A DNA stretch of 64,000 bases from DATMRF01 sp035566435 (lineage in GTDB: Bacteria; Verrucomicrobiota; Verrucomicrobiia; Limisphaerales; UBA8199). The position numbers and the translations under genes were made by a program. This document shows, one piece after another, positions 54,000 to 63,477 of the stretch. The notes beneath the pieces are model-generated. The model did no database searches, had not been told where the DNA came from, and saw only the letters and a list, made by a program, of their open reading frames with translations. Position 1 is the first letter of the stretch; each line of letters starts with the position of its first letter. The DNA is taken from positions 71,934-135,933 of the forward strand of contig DATMRF010000044.1 of the NCBI GenBank assembly GCA_035566435.1. The letters are read 5' to 3'.

Positions 54000-54983
54000 C
54001 TATTTTACCTGGAGCAGCACTTTGCCCATCGGGCCCTCCGCGAGGCGGGCAAAGGCTTTGGGCAACTGGTCGAAAGGAAACACGCTATCGACCAGTGGGC
54101 GGGCGCCCGAACGCGCGAGCAGCTCCAAGACGTTCTCCCAGGCGGCGCGTGCCTCGGAGTTGGTGTTTGCACCGACGGCTACCCCGCCCATGCGAATTCG
54201 GCGGAAGAACAGCGTGGCGGTGTTGAAATTCGGAACCGGGCCGGCGAGGCGGCCAACCAGGCTCACCCTGCCGAGGTCACCCAGGGTGTCGATGGCCTCA
54301 GGCAGGAGTTTGCCGCCGATACTGTCGATGACCAGGTCCACACCGCGCGGGGCAACGGCGGCCTTGGCCGCCTGGCGCCATTGAGGGTCTTCGGGATTGA
54401 ACGTGGCCTTGGCGCCAAGCTCCAGGAGACGGCGGCTCTTTTCGGTGCTGCGCGAGAGCGCCAGTACGGTGTGGCCCAGTGCGCGGGCAAGCTGAACGGC
54501 AGCCACTCCCACTCCGCCGGAGGCACCCGTCACCAGAACGACTGCCTGGGATGGAAGATGATCCCACATCGTCAGCGCCTGATACGCCGTCAAATACACC
54601 AGCGTCGCGCCAGCGGCTTCCGGATCGCTCCAGTCATGGGGAACCTCGACCAGGTCCTCCGCAGGCAGGGCAACACGCTCGGCGAATGTCCCGGGACGGT
54701 TCACGCCGACATCGCCGCGCAGGACGGCTCGCCGCTCGCCAATCTGGAGTCCGCTGACACCCGCGCCCAATTGCGCGACGGTCCCCAGTCCATCGCGTCC
54801 CAGAATGTGAGGCAGGGAGGGCTTAGCCGGGTATTGCCGCTCAGCAAGGTAGCGATCGGCGGGATTGAGGGCAGAGTAACGAATTTCGAGCACCGCTTCG
54901 CCCTCTGCCGGCTGCGAAGCGGGCACTTCGGCCAGGCGAAGCGCGCCCAGCCCTTTGAAATCATCAAGCAACCAGGCGCGCAT
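54000..54983 (-). CDS. MDR-superfamily zinc-independent quinone oxidoreductase-like protein
   Basis: A 327-aa medium-chain dehydrogenase/reductase. The GroES-like domain has YSALNPADRYLAERQYP and LPHILGRDGLGTVAQLG; the Rossmann domain has VLVTGASGGVGVAAVQLARALG with the NADPH glycines. The zinc ligands of alcohol dehydrogenases are missing, which points to a quinone oxidoreductase or enoyl reductase. The substrate is unknown. It follows the lipoprotein gene after 3 bp on the same strand, so they share a transcript. Confidence 0.92.
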   Translation of the reverse strand: MRAWLLDDFKGLGALRLAEVPASQPAEGEAVLEIRYSALNPADRYLAERQYPAKPSLPHILGRDGLGTVAQLGAGVSGLQIGERRAVLRGDVGVNRPGTFAERVALPAEDLVEVPHDWSDPEAAGATLVYLTAYQALTMWDHLPSQAVVLVTGASGGVGVAAVQLARALGHTVLALSRSTEKSRRLLELGAKATFNPEDPQWRQAAKAAVAPRGVDLVIDSIGGKLLPEAIDTLGDLGRVSLVGRLAGPVPNFNTATLFFRRIRMGGVAVGANTNSEARAAWENVLELLARSGARPLVDSVFPFDQLPKAFARLAEGPMGKVLLQVK

Positions 54984-54986
54984 ACT

Positions 54987-55802
54987 TCAATAGCGCCGGG
55001 GGGGGCCGGTTTGGGAGGGCTCCAAAGGCTCCATTGGGCCGCTACTCTTGCGTCGCAAGTTGTGCTGGCGGATCGCGATCTCATCGGACATGGCGTCCGG
55101 GTTGGTGTATTTGCTGAACCCATCCGGCGGGGCAAACAATTCAGCCGGTGGCGGGTCGAGCCGGATTTTGGAAAAAGTCACGGTGAGCGGCACGGAGTTG
55201 GTGACTGAATTGAGTCGGACAGGAAATCCCGCCAGACCGGCGGCGCGCATCAATTGAAAGTTCGCGGTCGAGCCATTGTCCAACTGCACGGCAACGGTCT
55301 CGGAAGTGCAGGCATAGCCGGCAATTGTCGCCGGCGCGGCCTGTCCGGGCCCGGCCACGACGTTGGTAGCGCGGGGGCTCGACCCGAGCGGCGCGTAGCC
55401 CTGCAGAGCTTCGCTGAGAACATACCCACTGTTGCTCGCGACGTCCCAAATGAAGCCGAAGGCGCCGGCACGACCTTGCTTCTTTGAACCGCCGGTTGAT
55501 TCCGGGGCGAAGAAAAATTTGCTGCCCCGGCAGAGGAGTTGCCCCGACACGGAGCGCTCCCGCTCCACGAGCGATTCGGCCTGCGCGTCCACACGCGCGC
55601 TATAGCCGGTGCTGTTCGTCAGCAATACGGCCATTGGCCCGGTCAAAAAAGCAGGAGGCTGGGCCGCGAGCACCGGCGTGAAGGCGCGTCCACGGTCCTC
55701 CATATCGTTGGAGTGCGAGCAGCCGGAGACCACCAGCACGAGGCCGGCGAGCAAAAAACACAACGTCTTTAGATCCCTGGAAGCCAGGTTCACGTATGCC
55801 AT
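54987..55802 (-). CDS. Lipoprotein of unknown function
   Basis: A 271-aa exported protein with a lipobox (AGLVLVVSGC) about residues 18-28, so it is lipid-anchored in an envelope membrane. The mature part is beta-rich with PMAVLLTNSTGYSARVDAQ, SGQLLCRGSKFFFAPES and a VPLTVTFSKIRLDPPPAELFAPPDGF end, a layout seen in some DUF4412-like outer-membrane-lipoprotein families, but I cannot name the family. It is 3 bp ahead of the MDR gene. No catalytic motif is visible. Confidence 0.75.
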   Translation of the reverse strand: MAYVNLASRDLKTLCFLLAGLVLVVSGCSHSNDMEDRGRAFTPVLAAQPPAFLTGPMAVLLTNSTGYSARVDAQAESLVERERSVSGQLLCRGSKFFFAPESTGGSKKQGRAGAFGFIWDVASNSGYVLSEALQGYAPLGSSPRATNVVAGPGQAAPATIAGYACTSETVAVQLDNGSTANFQLMRAAGLAGFPVRLNSVTNSVPLTVTFSKIRLDPPPAELFAPPDGFSKYTNPDAMSDEIAIRQHNLRRKSSGPMEPLEPSQTGPPRRY

Positions 55803-56011
55803 ACGTTTAAGCTATGGGTGCAGGTCAGCCGGTCAAGCCTGCAACCTGTGGCTCATCAAGCCTCTGAAAGCTGGAAGGTAGGGCGCGTTGTCCACAAGCC
55901 GGCGGAGCCGGAACCAAACTCGTTGTGGGATCGGTTGCAGGTTGAAGGTTGCAAGTTGCGAATTGACGGCCGGCGGCGTGGAACATGAGGTCAGGTCAAA
56001 AAAGATGCTAC

Positions 56012-56067
56012 GGGACCACGGGACTACGGGACTGAGGGACTGAGGGACTGCGGGACTACGGGACCAC
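56012..56067. repeat. 8-bp tandem repeat (GGGACTGA-like) x7
   Basis: Seven units of 8 bp: GGGACCAC, GGGACTAC, GGGACTGA, GGGACTGA, GGGACTGC, GGGACTAC, GGGACCAC. The series is nearly palindromic in unit order. Confidence 0.9.
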
Positions 56068-56150
56068 GGATGAGGACGGAGTGGCCACAAGAAGGCGCGT
56101 ATCAGGCACAGAGCGGGTGGCGGTGAAGGGGGAAATTTATTTTGGTCGAA

Positions 56151-56216
56151 ATTACTCAAGATTAGTCGAGATTGGTCGAGTTTTTGCGAGAGCGAACTTG
56201 GGCAATCTTGAGTAAT
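56151..56216. repeat. 13-bp inverted repeat ATTACTCAAGATT
   Basis: ATTACTCAAGATT (56151-56163) and AATCTTGAGTAAT (56204-56216) are perfect reverse complements with a 40-bp loop. Confidence 0.8.
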
Positions 56217-56396
56217 CTGGAGTAAGGGTCGCGAGCGATCTCTACCAATCTTGACCGAACGGGACGGGGGGGCGGGCGCGGGCAGAAAGGAGAAAACTGC
56301 AGTTCGGCCCTGGAGGAATTTCCCGTAATTGGGCGTCCGTAGCTGAAATTAAGCGTAATCGAGTGCAGCCGGGGTGGGGAAGACTTCCCTATGCAC

Positions 56397-56428
56397 ATGG
56401 CTGCAGATGACTGCAGATGGCTGCAGAT
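56397..56428. repeat. 10-bp tandem repeat ATGGCTGCAG x3
   Basis: Units ATGGCTGCAG, ATGACTGCAG, ATGGCTGCAG and a partial AT. Confidence 0.88.
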
Positions 56429-56924
56429 AGGTGCCGATGCGGGGACAGGCCAGCGGGAGCTATCGGGAGCTGGGGGTGGAAGTCTAAAGGCTGAAGGATA
56501 AAGGATAAAGGATAAATTTTATTTTCTCTGCCGGGGGGTGATCCAGGGGTGAAACGTTTCCGCAGGCCGTGTTTACCGAGTGATTGCGCGTTTCAGGGGT
56601 CGCCGAAGGCTGATCCATGAGGCTGCCAAGGGTGATCCATGAGGTTGACAAGGGTGATCCTTGAGGGTTGCTGAACCTGGCAAAACGGACGACGGGAATG
56701 GCGGAAGAACGAACGTCGAGGACGGCGAGCCAATGGTGTGAGCGGCAGGGGGTAAATTTGCCGTCAAAGTGTCCCAAGGCCGTGTTTACCGAGGTATTTT
56801 CATTTTCAAAGTGTCCCAGAAGTGTCCCGGAAGCTTCCCACAGTATCCTGCGTGGAATAGTCGGGAATTTGCGTTATCCGTTAGGGACCCGGGAGAATTT
56901 CTTTCTTCGGGCAGAGGTTGAGAA

Positions 56925-57066
56925 ATGCAAAAGCGTAGCCAAACGTGTAGCAGAGCGCAGAAGTTGTTAATGGCCGGCGCTTTGTGAAGAGCAGAAGCGC
57001 AGCAGCAAAAGTGTAGCAGGTGCAAAAGCGTAGCACCCGGAAGAGCATGGCTGGAAGCGGCCGGGG
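56925..57066. repeat. Large direct repeat, copy A (GTGTAGC-bearing element)
   Basis: 142 bp sharing about four fifths of its bases with 57786-57941 (by eye), from ATGCAAAAGCGTAGCC to CATGGCTGGAAGCGG. Both copies contain multiple AAAAGTGTAGC-type words and GCAGAGCGC. The similarity continues upstream into a TTATCCGTTAGG word. Confidence 0.8.
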
Positions 57067-57136
57067 CTCGCCCGAGGTGGAAAAAGGCGGAAGAAGGTGG
57101 AAGAAGGTGGAAAGGGACAGGGAGGGATGAGTTTAA

Positions 57137-57186
57137 GTCGCGGCTGGTCGCGGTTGGCCGCGGTTAGTCGCGGTTAGTCGCGGTTG
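57137..57186. repeat. 10-bp tandem repeat GTCGCGGTTG x5
   Basis: Five units: GTCGCGGCTG, GTCGCGGTTG, GCCGCGGTTA, GTCGCGGTTA, GTCGCGGTTG. Confidence 0.9.
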
Positions 57187-57457
57187 AGAAGGACGATTCT
57201 GTCAACTTTGGAAAGTTGACAGTTGACAGGTCCGGAGCGGGGGAGCGATGGAGTTTTTCTTTTCGCGGGGCGAGTGGGAAAGCGAAAGTTGACAGTTGAC
57301 AGTTGACAAAAAGTGGGCGGCAGGCCTGTTTTACTGGGGATTTGGGCGGTTTCGAAAGTTGACAGAGGGTGAAGTTGTCAACTTTGGAAGGTTGACAGTT
57401 GACAGGGGGGCCGAACGGCGCGCTGGGACAGCGCGCCCTACCAGGAACGGGGGCGGG

Positions 57458-57755
57458 CGGAATATTTCTTTTTCTGACGGTACGGTGGTGCGATCCGTTA
57501 TCCGTTAGGATTATCCGTTAGGTCGGTGCAAGCGATTGGCGGGCAAGGTGTTTCTTTTCGGGAGGGCGCGCCGGTGCGATCCGTTATCCGTTAGGCCCAT
57601 CCGTTATCCGTCAGGGTGGGTCGGCGGAGTATTTCTTTTTCTGACGGTGCGGTGGGGCGATCCGTTATCCGTTATCCGTTAGGGCGTGAACCGGCGGGCA
57701 GGCGCAATGCTTTTTTTTCTGACGGTGCGGAGGCGCGATCGGTTATCCGTCAGGA
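57458..57755. repeat. ~83-bp-period direct repeat, four degenerate copies
   Basis: Units start near 57458, 57543, 57624 and 57707. Most share a T-rich stretch (TTTCTTTTTCTGACGGTGCGG) and all end in CGATCCGTTATCCGTTAGG-like words containing 7-bp TCCGTTA tandems. Confidence 0.75.
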
Positions 57756-57785
57756 ATTTCCTTTTTTCGGACGAGGGTGTCGGGA

Positions 57786-57941
57786 ATGCAAAAGTGTAGC
57801 CAAAAGTATAGCAGAGCGCGCAAGTCGTTAATTGCAAGTTGTTTGTGAAGAACAGAAACGTAGCTGCAAAAGTGTAGCAGCAAAAACGTAGCCCCTACAA
57901 AAGTGTAGCACCCGGAAGAGGATGGCTGGAAGCGGGCGGGG
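57786..57941. repeat. Large direct repeat, copy B (GTGTAGC-bearing element)
   Basis: 156 bp, second copy of the element at 56925-57066, about 860 bp downstream and in the same orientation; internal expansion of a GTGTAGC/CGTAGC word accounts for the extra length. Confidence 0.8.
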
Positions 57942-58115
57942 TGCCCTGCTCACACAGGTCAACGCGGGGTTTAGTCTGCAAGAGCAGCCCGGGTGTCACC
58001 GGTGCTTTCACCGACCTACTCTGGTGGCGTTCGGCGGGGCATGGGGCTCAGAATGCCCAGTTCCCCACGAACGTCAAGCACCGAACTAACCAACGGCAAA
58101 CGGCCGGCGACGAAT

Positions 58116-58253
58116 CTACGGTTTGAGGAGCGTGAATTTCACCGGGTTGGCTCCCAACTGATGATGCAGGGCATCCCAGCCCAGCAGCACCAGCGGAACG
58201 GCTCCATTGACGATTAAGAGCAGCCTGGCGAAGCGGATGTCATTTTCCTTCAT
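58116..58253 (-). pseudogene. Truncated msrQ (heme-binding partner of MsrP)
   Basis: A 45-codon frame, 11 bp after the msrP stop, reads FARLLLIVNGAVPLVLLGWD then QLGANPVKFTLLKP and stops. This is the characteristic start of MsrQ (YedZ), whose first helix ends in GANPVE.... MsrQ is normally about 200 aa with six helices and heme ligands that pass quinone electrons to MsrP. Everything beyond the first helix is missing, and the following 200 bp contain no remnant I can see. A deletion or rearrangement next to the repeat-rich region is a plausible cause. Confidence 0.8.
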
Positions 58254-58264
58254 AGGCAGGGCGG

Positions 58265-59245
<981 letters not shown>

Positions 59246-59288
59246 TCGCGTGTGGCTTCCGCAGCCCAGGTGTTATTCCACGGCTGAA

Positions 59289-60125
59289 CTACTTCACTGT
59301 AACCTTCTTCGCCGCTTCCTCGATGAATGACGCCAATTCACGAGGATGTGAGAGCATAACAATATGGCTCGACGGGATCGTGATGGACTTGGCCTTTATT
59401 CTGTCAGCCGTGTCCTGCTCGAGTTTCGGCGAAACCATGCGATCATTTCCGGCCACGACATACCAAGAGGGCTTGGATTTCCATGCCGCGTTCACAACTT
59501 TGGCGCCGAAGTCAGCGACAGCAGTTGGCCCTTGAGTAGCCGTTAGAACCTTGCGCTCCGAGGGCGACAGATCCTCGGCGATATCCTCGTCCATACCTTG
59601 TGCGGTCAGCGTGAGGTAACCGAACTCATCCGGTCTGACCTCGGTTGACCCAGGAGCAGCCGGATAGTTTTTAGCGATGTCCCCGACCGATTCGCCCTCG
59701 GCAGGGGCGAAGGCGGCGACAAAGAGCAAACCGGCTACTTTCGGGTCGTTGCCTGCTTCAGTAATTACAGCACCGGCATAGGAATGCCCCACCAGCAGGA
59801 TTGGGCCCGCCTGGAGTGCTATGGCTCGCTTTGTAGCGGCGACGTCATCTGCAAACGAAGTCAGTGGAATCTGCGCGGCGACCACGTGTAGCCCTTTCGC
59901 TTCCAGCAGAGGTATGACTTTTGACCAACTGGAGGCATTAACAAAGGCTCCATGGACGAGTACAATGTTCGTGACGCCCGGAACATCATTATCTTGGGTG
60001 GCTGCAGGCAACTTCGCGGAGACATCCGCATTGACACGAGTAGTCTGGGCGTGGCCGGGGACCCCTGCCAAGGTGGACAGAACCAGGGTGCAAGCAGTTA
60101 TAATGGACTTAATTGCAGTTTTCAT
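59289..60125 (-). CDS. Exported alpha/beta hydrolase
   Basis: A 278-aa hydrolase with a signal peptide (MKTAIKSIITACTLVLSTLA...GHA). The oxyanion region is NIVLVHGAFVNASSWSKVIPLL, the nucleophile Ser is in GHSYAG, and an Asp (VVAGNDRMVSP) and a His (IPSSHIVMLSHP) complete the triad. It resembles the short plant-esterase-like hydrolases common in Proteobacteria; the substrate is unknown. Its promoter (60233-60261) overlaps a palindrome shared with the TetR gene, so that regulator probably represses it. Confidence 0.92.
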   Translation of the reverse strand: MKTAIKSIITACTLVLSTLAGVPGHAQTTRVNADVSAKLPAATQDNDVPGVTNIVLVHGAFVNASSWSKVIPLLEAKGLHVVAAQIPLTSFADDVAATKRAIALQAGPILLVGHSYAGAVITEAGNDPKVAGLLFVAAFAPAEGESVGDIAKNYPAAPGSTEVRPDEFGYLTLTAQGMDEDIAEDLSPSERKVLTATQGPTAVADFGAKVVNAAWKSKPSWYVVAGNDRMVSPKLEQDTADRIKAKSITIPSSHIVMLSHPRELASFIEEAAKKVTVK

Positions 60126-60232
60126 TTGTGACTGGGAATAATGTTAATGGTTTATGTTGACGGACGGACAAATCAGAAATCGAAAGGGCTGAGGAATTCA
60201 TAGAATGCTTGTAGATAACGCTCATTTGTGCT

Positions 60233-60261
60233 AAGATACCAACTAGTTGGTATGTTATCAA
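60233..60261 (-). promoter_or_regulatory. Promoter of the hydrolase with TetR-type operator in the spacer
   Basis: On the minus strand, TTGATA (60261-60256) and TATCTT (60238-60233) are separated by exactly 17 bp. The 18-bp perfect palindrome ATACCAACTAGTTGGTAT (60236-60253) fills the spacer and reaches into the -10 box. The half-site ACATACCAACT also occurs at the tetR promoter. Repression by blocking RNA polymerase would follow. Confidence 0.75.
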
Positions 60262-60301
60262 AACAAGGCTTCCCGTCACGGAGAGTTGGATCATGGTTCG
60301 C

Positions 60302-60973
60302 TCAGTTCCCAGCTTGGGCGGAAACTTTGGCCCGCCGTTTGGCGGTCGAGTGGCGGCTTTGGCCAAACAATGTTTGCAGATAGGCGCGAAATTGATCGAT
60401 GTTTGCCACAAGTACCCTGTTGCTCTCTGAGGCCTTGGCCAGCATCAGAGAGCCTTGCACGATGGAGACATAGAGCATCGCGATGTTTTTTGGGTCAAAG
60501 GCAGCCCGGGGGGCGTAACGGGCTTTAGCTTCTGCCAGATCGCCTTCAAAATCCTTGGCGATCTGCGCAAATTTAGCCTGACACAGACTACGCAATTCCG
60601 GATTACTAAATGACATTTCCTGAGCAAACATCCCGAAAAGACAGCCCTTCGTAAGGCCCTTGATGCCGCCGGCAGATTCGTTTACGAAATCAAGCCGTCC
60701 AAAAATACGATCCAGCGGGTCCGCCAGTCGGCGGAATGGCGCGTCTGCGAATTCCTTCGCCTTCCTTTCGTAAAACCGATCGACGGCCGCAGTTGCCAGG
60801 TCCTCCTTGTTATCAAAATAATGGAAGAATCCTCCTTTGGTTACTCCTACTTCCGCGCAAACTTCATCCACGGTAGTGGCGTTGAACCCGCGATGACGCA
60901 TGAGACTGACGCCGGCATCGAGGAGTTTGCGTTTTGTTTCTGGCAACTGGTTTATTTGCGTTCGATGTAACAT
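60302..60973 (-). CDS. TetR-family transcriptional regulator
   Basis: A 223-aa repressor. The helix-turn-helix domain is TKRKLLDAGVSLMRHRGFNATTVDEVCAEVGVTKGGFFHYFDNKEDL (about 14-60), and the rest is the ligand-binding all-helical domain, of unknown effector. ATG 60973 was chosen by family length; the longer open frame upstream reads through the operator. It lies between the hydrolase and the MacA-like gene, on the same strand, and its own start is overlapped by a palindrome (60970-60991) like the one at the hydrolase promoter, indicating autoregulation. Confidence 0.95.
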   Translation of the reverse strand: MLHRTQINQLPETKRKLLDAGVSLMRHRGFNATTVDEVCAEVGVTKGGFFHYFDNKEDLATAAVDRFYERKAKEFADAPFRRLADPLDRIFGRLDFVNESAGGIKGLTKGCLFGMFAQEMSFSNPELRSLCQAKFAQIAKDFEGDLAEAKARYAPRAAFDPKNIAMLYVSIVQGSLMLAKASESNRVLVANIDQFRAYLQTLFGQSRHSTAKRRAKVSAQAGN

Positions 60974-61015
60974 ACAGACCAGTTGGTATGTAATCTGGAA
61001 TGCTGAAACCGTCAA
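60970..61015 (-). promoter_or_regulatory. tetR promoter overlapped by an operator
   Basis: On the minus strand, TTGACG (61015-61010) and TACATA (60992-60987) have a 17-bp spacer. The imperfect palindrome ACATACCAACTGGTCTGTATGT (60991-60970) covers the -10 box and the start codon, so the transcript leader would be only a few bases. It shares ACATACCAACT with the hydrolase operator. Confidence 0.72.
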
Positions 61016-61080
61016 TTGACCTTCTTGAATTTCTCTAGGGCAGGAAAGGCTATCAGGGTGCCCGCATTTGGCAGGTGCAT

Positions 61081-62307
61081 TCATTTCATTTTTCCGCTCG
61101 ACTCCGTTCCGACGGAGACTTTTTTGCCATTGGCGAGGGTCGCTTGCGGCGAAACGACGACAACGTCGCCGTCACTCAACCCTTCCTTGATCTCAATTCC
61201 AGTTTCTGTCTCTTGGCCGCGGACGATGCCAACGCGTTGAACGATACCTTTTCGGACTGTCCACACATAGGTTTTACCTTCCTCAATTCTGACGGCACCT
61301 TTTGGAACTGTGATGCGCGGTTGCTGCGTCGCCGCTGGCTGATTTTCCAGGAAGCTCACCTTGGCGCTCATTTCCGGCTTGATGATCTGCAAATCCGGCC
61401 GGGCGATCTGGACCTCGATTTTGACCGTGCCCTTCTGCCGGTCGGCTGCGGGATAAACCTTCACCAAAGCTGCATCAAATTGCTTGTCCGGATACGCGTC
61501 TAACGCAACAGTTACCGGCGAACCGATACCCACCTTCGCAATATCAGCCTCATTGATGTCCACTTCGGCCCGCATATCGTCCGTGTCGGCCAATTGGACG
61601 ATGTCCGTCGCGCCTCCGCCCGCCTGAATCTGACCGCCAAAATTGATGGTGTCCCCCAATTCCCGGTATTTCTTCAAGACAATGCCGTTGATAGGCGAAC
61701 TGATGACGCACTGGTTTACATTGAATTTGGCATAATCGACTGCCGCCTCGTCCCGCTCAAGTTCGGCTTGCCCAACTTCTGCGGCCGTGATTGCGGTTTC
61801 AAAGTCATCCGTCGAAATAGCGCCAGACTTGATTAGGTGGCGCGCCCGGCCGGCTTTGTCCTGAAGAAGATGAAGGTTGGCTTTGGCAACGTCTCGAATG
61901 GCAATGGCCTGATGCAGTTGCGCCTGATAGTCCCGGTCATCAATTCGCGCCAGAACATCACCCGCTTTGATGTGCTGCCCCTCCTCGATGGGTTCTTCCA
62001 CAATCTGTCCAAGGATTTTCGTGCCGATAGTGATGTATTTGTGGCGGGTGACTATATAACCAGAGCCTGTCAACAGCACGCTGGACCGGCGGTCCGTCCT
62101 CGCCAATACCACCATCGTTTGCACTGTGGGCGACCGGCCGATCGTCTTGGCGTAAACGAGGTAGCTGGCAGCCCCGAGAACTATTGTAAGCAACATCACG
62201 ATCGCAATTGAAACCAAGCGGCTGCGCTTGCGGCGCGGTTGCTCCCGCGGGCGCTCAATGCGCAGTGTTTCCAGTTCGTGATTCGTTCGCGCGGCTTCGA
62301 AGGCCAT
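61081..62307 (-). CDS. Periplasmic adaptor of a MacAB-like efflux system (HlyD/MFP family)
   Basis: A 408-aa adaptor. One N-terminal membrane anchor (LVSIAIVMLLTIVLGAASYLVY) precedes the biotinyl-lipoyl-like half motifs (TGSGYIVTRHKYITIGTKILGQIVEEPIEEGQHIKAGDVLARID and QCVISSPINGIVLKKYRELGDTI), a hairpin of coiled coil between them, and a beta-barrel with VKIEVQIARPDLQIIKPEMSAKVSF. It links the permeases to an outer-membrane channel. It is 3 bp after the permease gene at 62311 and is followed by tetR. Confidence 0.93.
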   Translation of the reverse strand: MAFEAARTNHELETLRIERPREQPRRKRSRLVSIAIVMLLTIVLGAASYLVYAKTIGRSPTVQTMVVLARTDRRSSVLLTGSGYIVTRHKYITIGTKILGQIVEEPIEEGQHIKAGDVLARIDDRDYQAQLHQAIAIRDVAKANLHLLQDKAGRARHLIKSGAISTDDFETAITAAEVGQAELERDEAAVDYAKFNVNQCVISSPINGIVLKKYRELGDTINFGGQIQAGGGATDIVQLADTDDMRAEVDINEADIAKVGIGSPVTVALDAYPDKQFDAALVKVYPAADRQKGTVKIEVQIARPDLQIIKPEMSAKVSFLENQPAATQQPRITVPKGAVRIEEGKTYVWTVRKGIVQRVGIVRGQETETGIEIKEGLSDGDVVVVSPQATLANGKKVSVGTESSGKMK

Positions 62308-62310
62308 GCC

Positions 62311-63474
62311 TCAATTCCTTCGCAAAGCGTTGACTACACTCACGCGCATCGCCTGCCGCGCCGGCAGCCAGCCGCCCAATGCGCCAATAACAATCGCAAA
62401 CACGAGGGCTTGAATCACGATGACCGGGGTTACATGAAAATTAAACGCAAGGGTTGGCGCCGAAACGGCGCCGCCATTGAACTTGGTCGAGAGTCCGTTA
62501 ACCGGCAGGGCGAGAATCACTCCGATAATGCCGGCCACGAAGGCCAGCGCTGAAGACTCCGCAAGGAACGATGTCATGATGGCTAGCGGGCTGAATCCCA
62601 AAGCCCGCAACGTGCCGATTTCAGTCGTCCTCGCGGACACGGCCGCGTACATCGTATTCATTGCAGCAAAAATGGCGGCGAAAGCCATGATTCCCGCCAC
62701 CAACAATCCGAGTACCCGCAGGTTGGCAGCTATTCCTGATTGCTCCTTGTAATACTCTGACTCGGTCCTGGCTTGCAGGTTGATGCGTGGATCATCGGCG
62801 CATCGCTGAATCAGCGAGGGAACATCCGCGCCGGGAACGAGCTTGAGACGGATGCTGCTGTAACTCGAACCTCTGCGGGAATCCTCCTGCAGGCTATGGA
62901 GATCGGCCCAAACCTCCGATTCAAACGAACTCCCGCCGGACTCAAAAACGCCTACCACTTTCCAAATGCGCCGGCCAACTTTCAGGTCCGCCCCCAATGA
63001 ACAGCCGGGGTATCGATTCAAGATCAATTTGCCGATGATGACTTCATTCAGTCCAGGCGCAAACATGCGGCCGGCGATAATGTGCACTTTTTCATGGATT
63101 TGGGTGCTCGCGGGCAGCACTCCGCGAAGGGGAAGGTTGTCCAAGGTGTCGCCGGCGGGCATAAATACCTGCTCGGCAAGTTCGGGCGAAACGAGCGGAT
63201 TTCCCAGGCCATCGCGTTGGATGGCCGGTAGAAACTTGAGGGCCTCCAGCTGATCGAGCGTGATGAACGAATTGGCCTCGGAGTCCGCGCCCCGTCCGAT
63301 AAGAATCATGTTATCCGGCGAACTGCTATCCTTGATCGCGGAGTTGAGACCTCCGACAATCGCCATTGCCGCAACGAAGACGCCGACGACGATGGCAATG
63401 GCACCGATGGTCATTGAATTGGACACGCGACGGATGAGCAGGCTCCGGCGATTATATTTGAAGGGAATGGCCAT
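62311..63474 (-). CDS. FtsX-like ABC transporter permease (MacB type, no ATPase domain)
   Basis: A 387-aa permease. The first helix (SNSMTIGAIAIVVGVFVAAMAIV) is followed by a large periplasmic MacB-PCD-like domain, then three helices with the FtsX core (MYAAVSARTTEIGTLRALGFSPLAIMTSFLAESSALAFVAGIIG and LGGWLPARQAMRVSVVNALRRN). The ATPase is not fused and should be a separate gene, expected to the right of the window. It overlaps neither neighbour: 3 bp to each, so the genes are strictly operonic. Confidence 0.93.
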   Translation of the reverse strand: MAIPFKYNRRSLLIRRVSNSMTIGAIAIVVGVFVAAMAIVGGLNSAIKDSSSPDNMILIGRGADSEANSFITLDQLEALKFLPAIQRDGLGNPLVSPELAEQVFMPAGDTLDNLPLRGVLPASTQIHEKVHIIAGRMFAPGLNEVIIGKLILNRYPGCSLGADLKVGRRIWKVVGVFESGGSSFESEVWADLHSLQEDSRRGSSYSSIRLKLVPGADVPSLIQRCADDPRINLQARTESEYYKEQSGIAANLRVLGLLVAGIMAFAAIFAAMNTMYAAVSARTTEIGTLRALGFSPLAIMTSFLAESSALAFVAGIIGVILALPVNGLSTKFNGGAVSAPTLAFNFHVTPVIVIQALVFAIVIGALGGWLPARQAMRVSVVNALRRN

Positions 63475-63477
63475 ATA

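Larger units (their letters stand above)
55803..58115. other. 2.3-kb non-coding region packed with short tandem repeats
   Basis: No convincing gene. It holds at least eight families of 7-, 8- and 10-bp tandem repeats, a 13-bp inverted repeat, a duplicated ~142/156-bp element and a ~83-bp-period array; the main ones are listed separately. GAAAGTTGACAGTTGACAG-type arrays recur near 57215-57405, AGGATAA units near 56487-56513, and AGAAGGTGGA units near 57080-57113. Confidence 0.8.
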
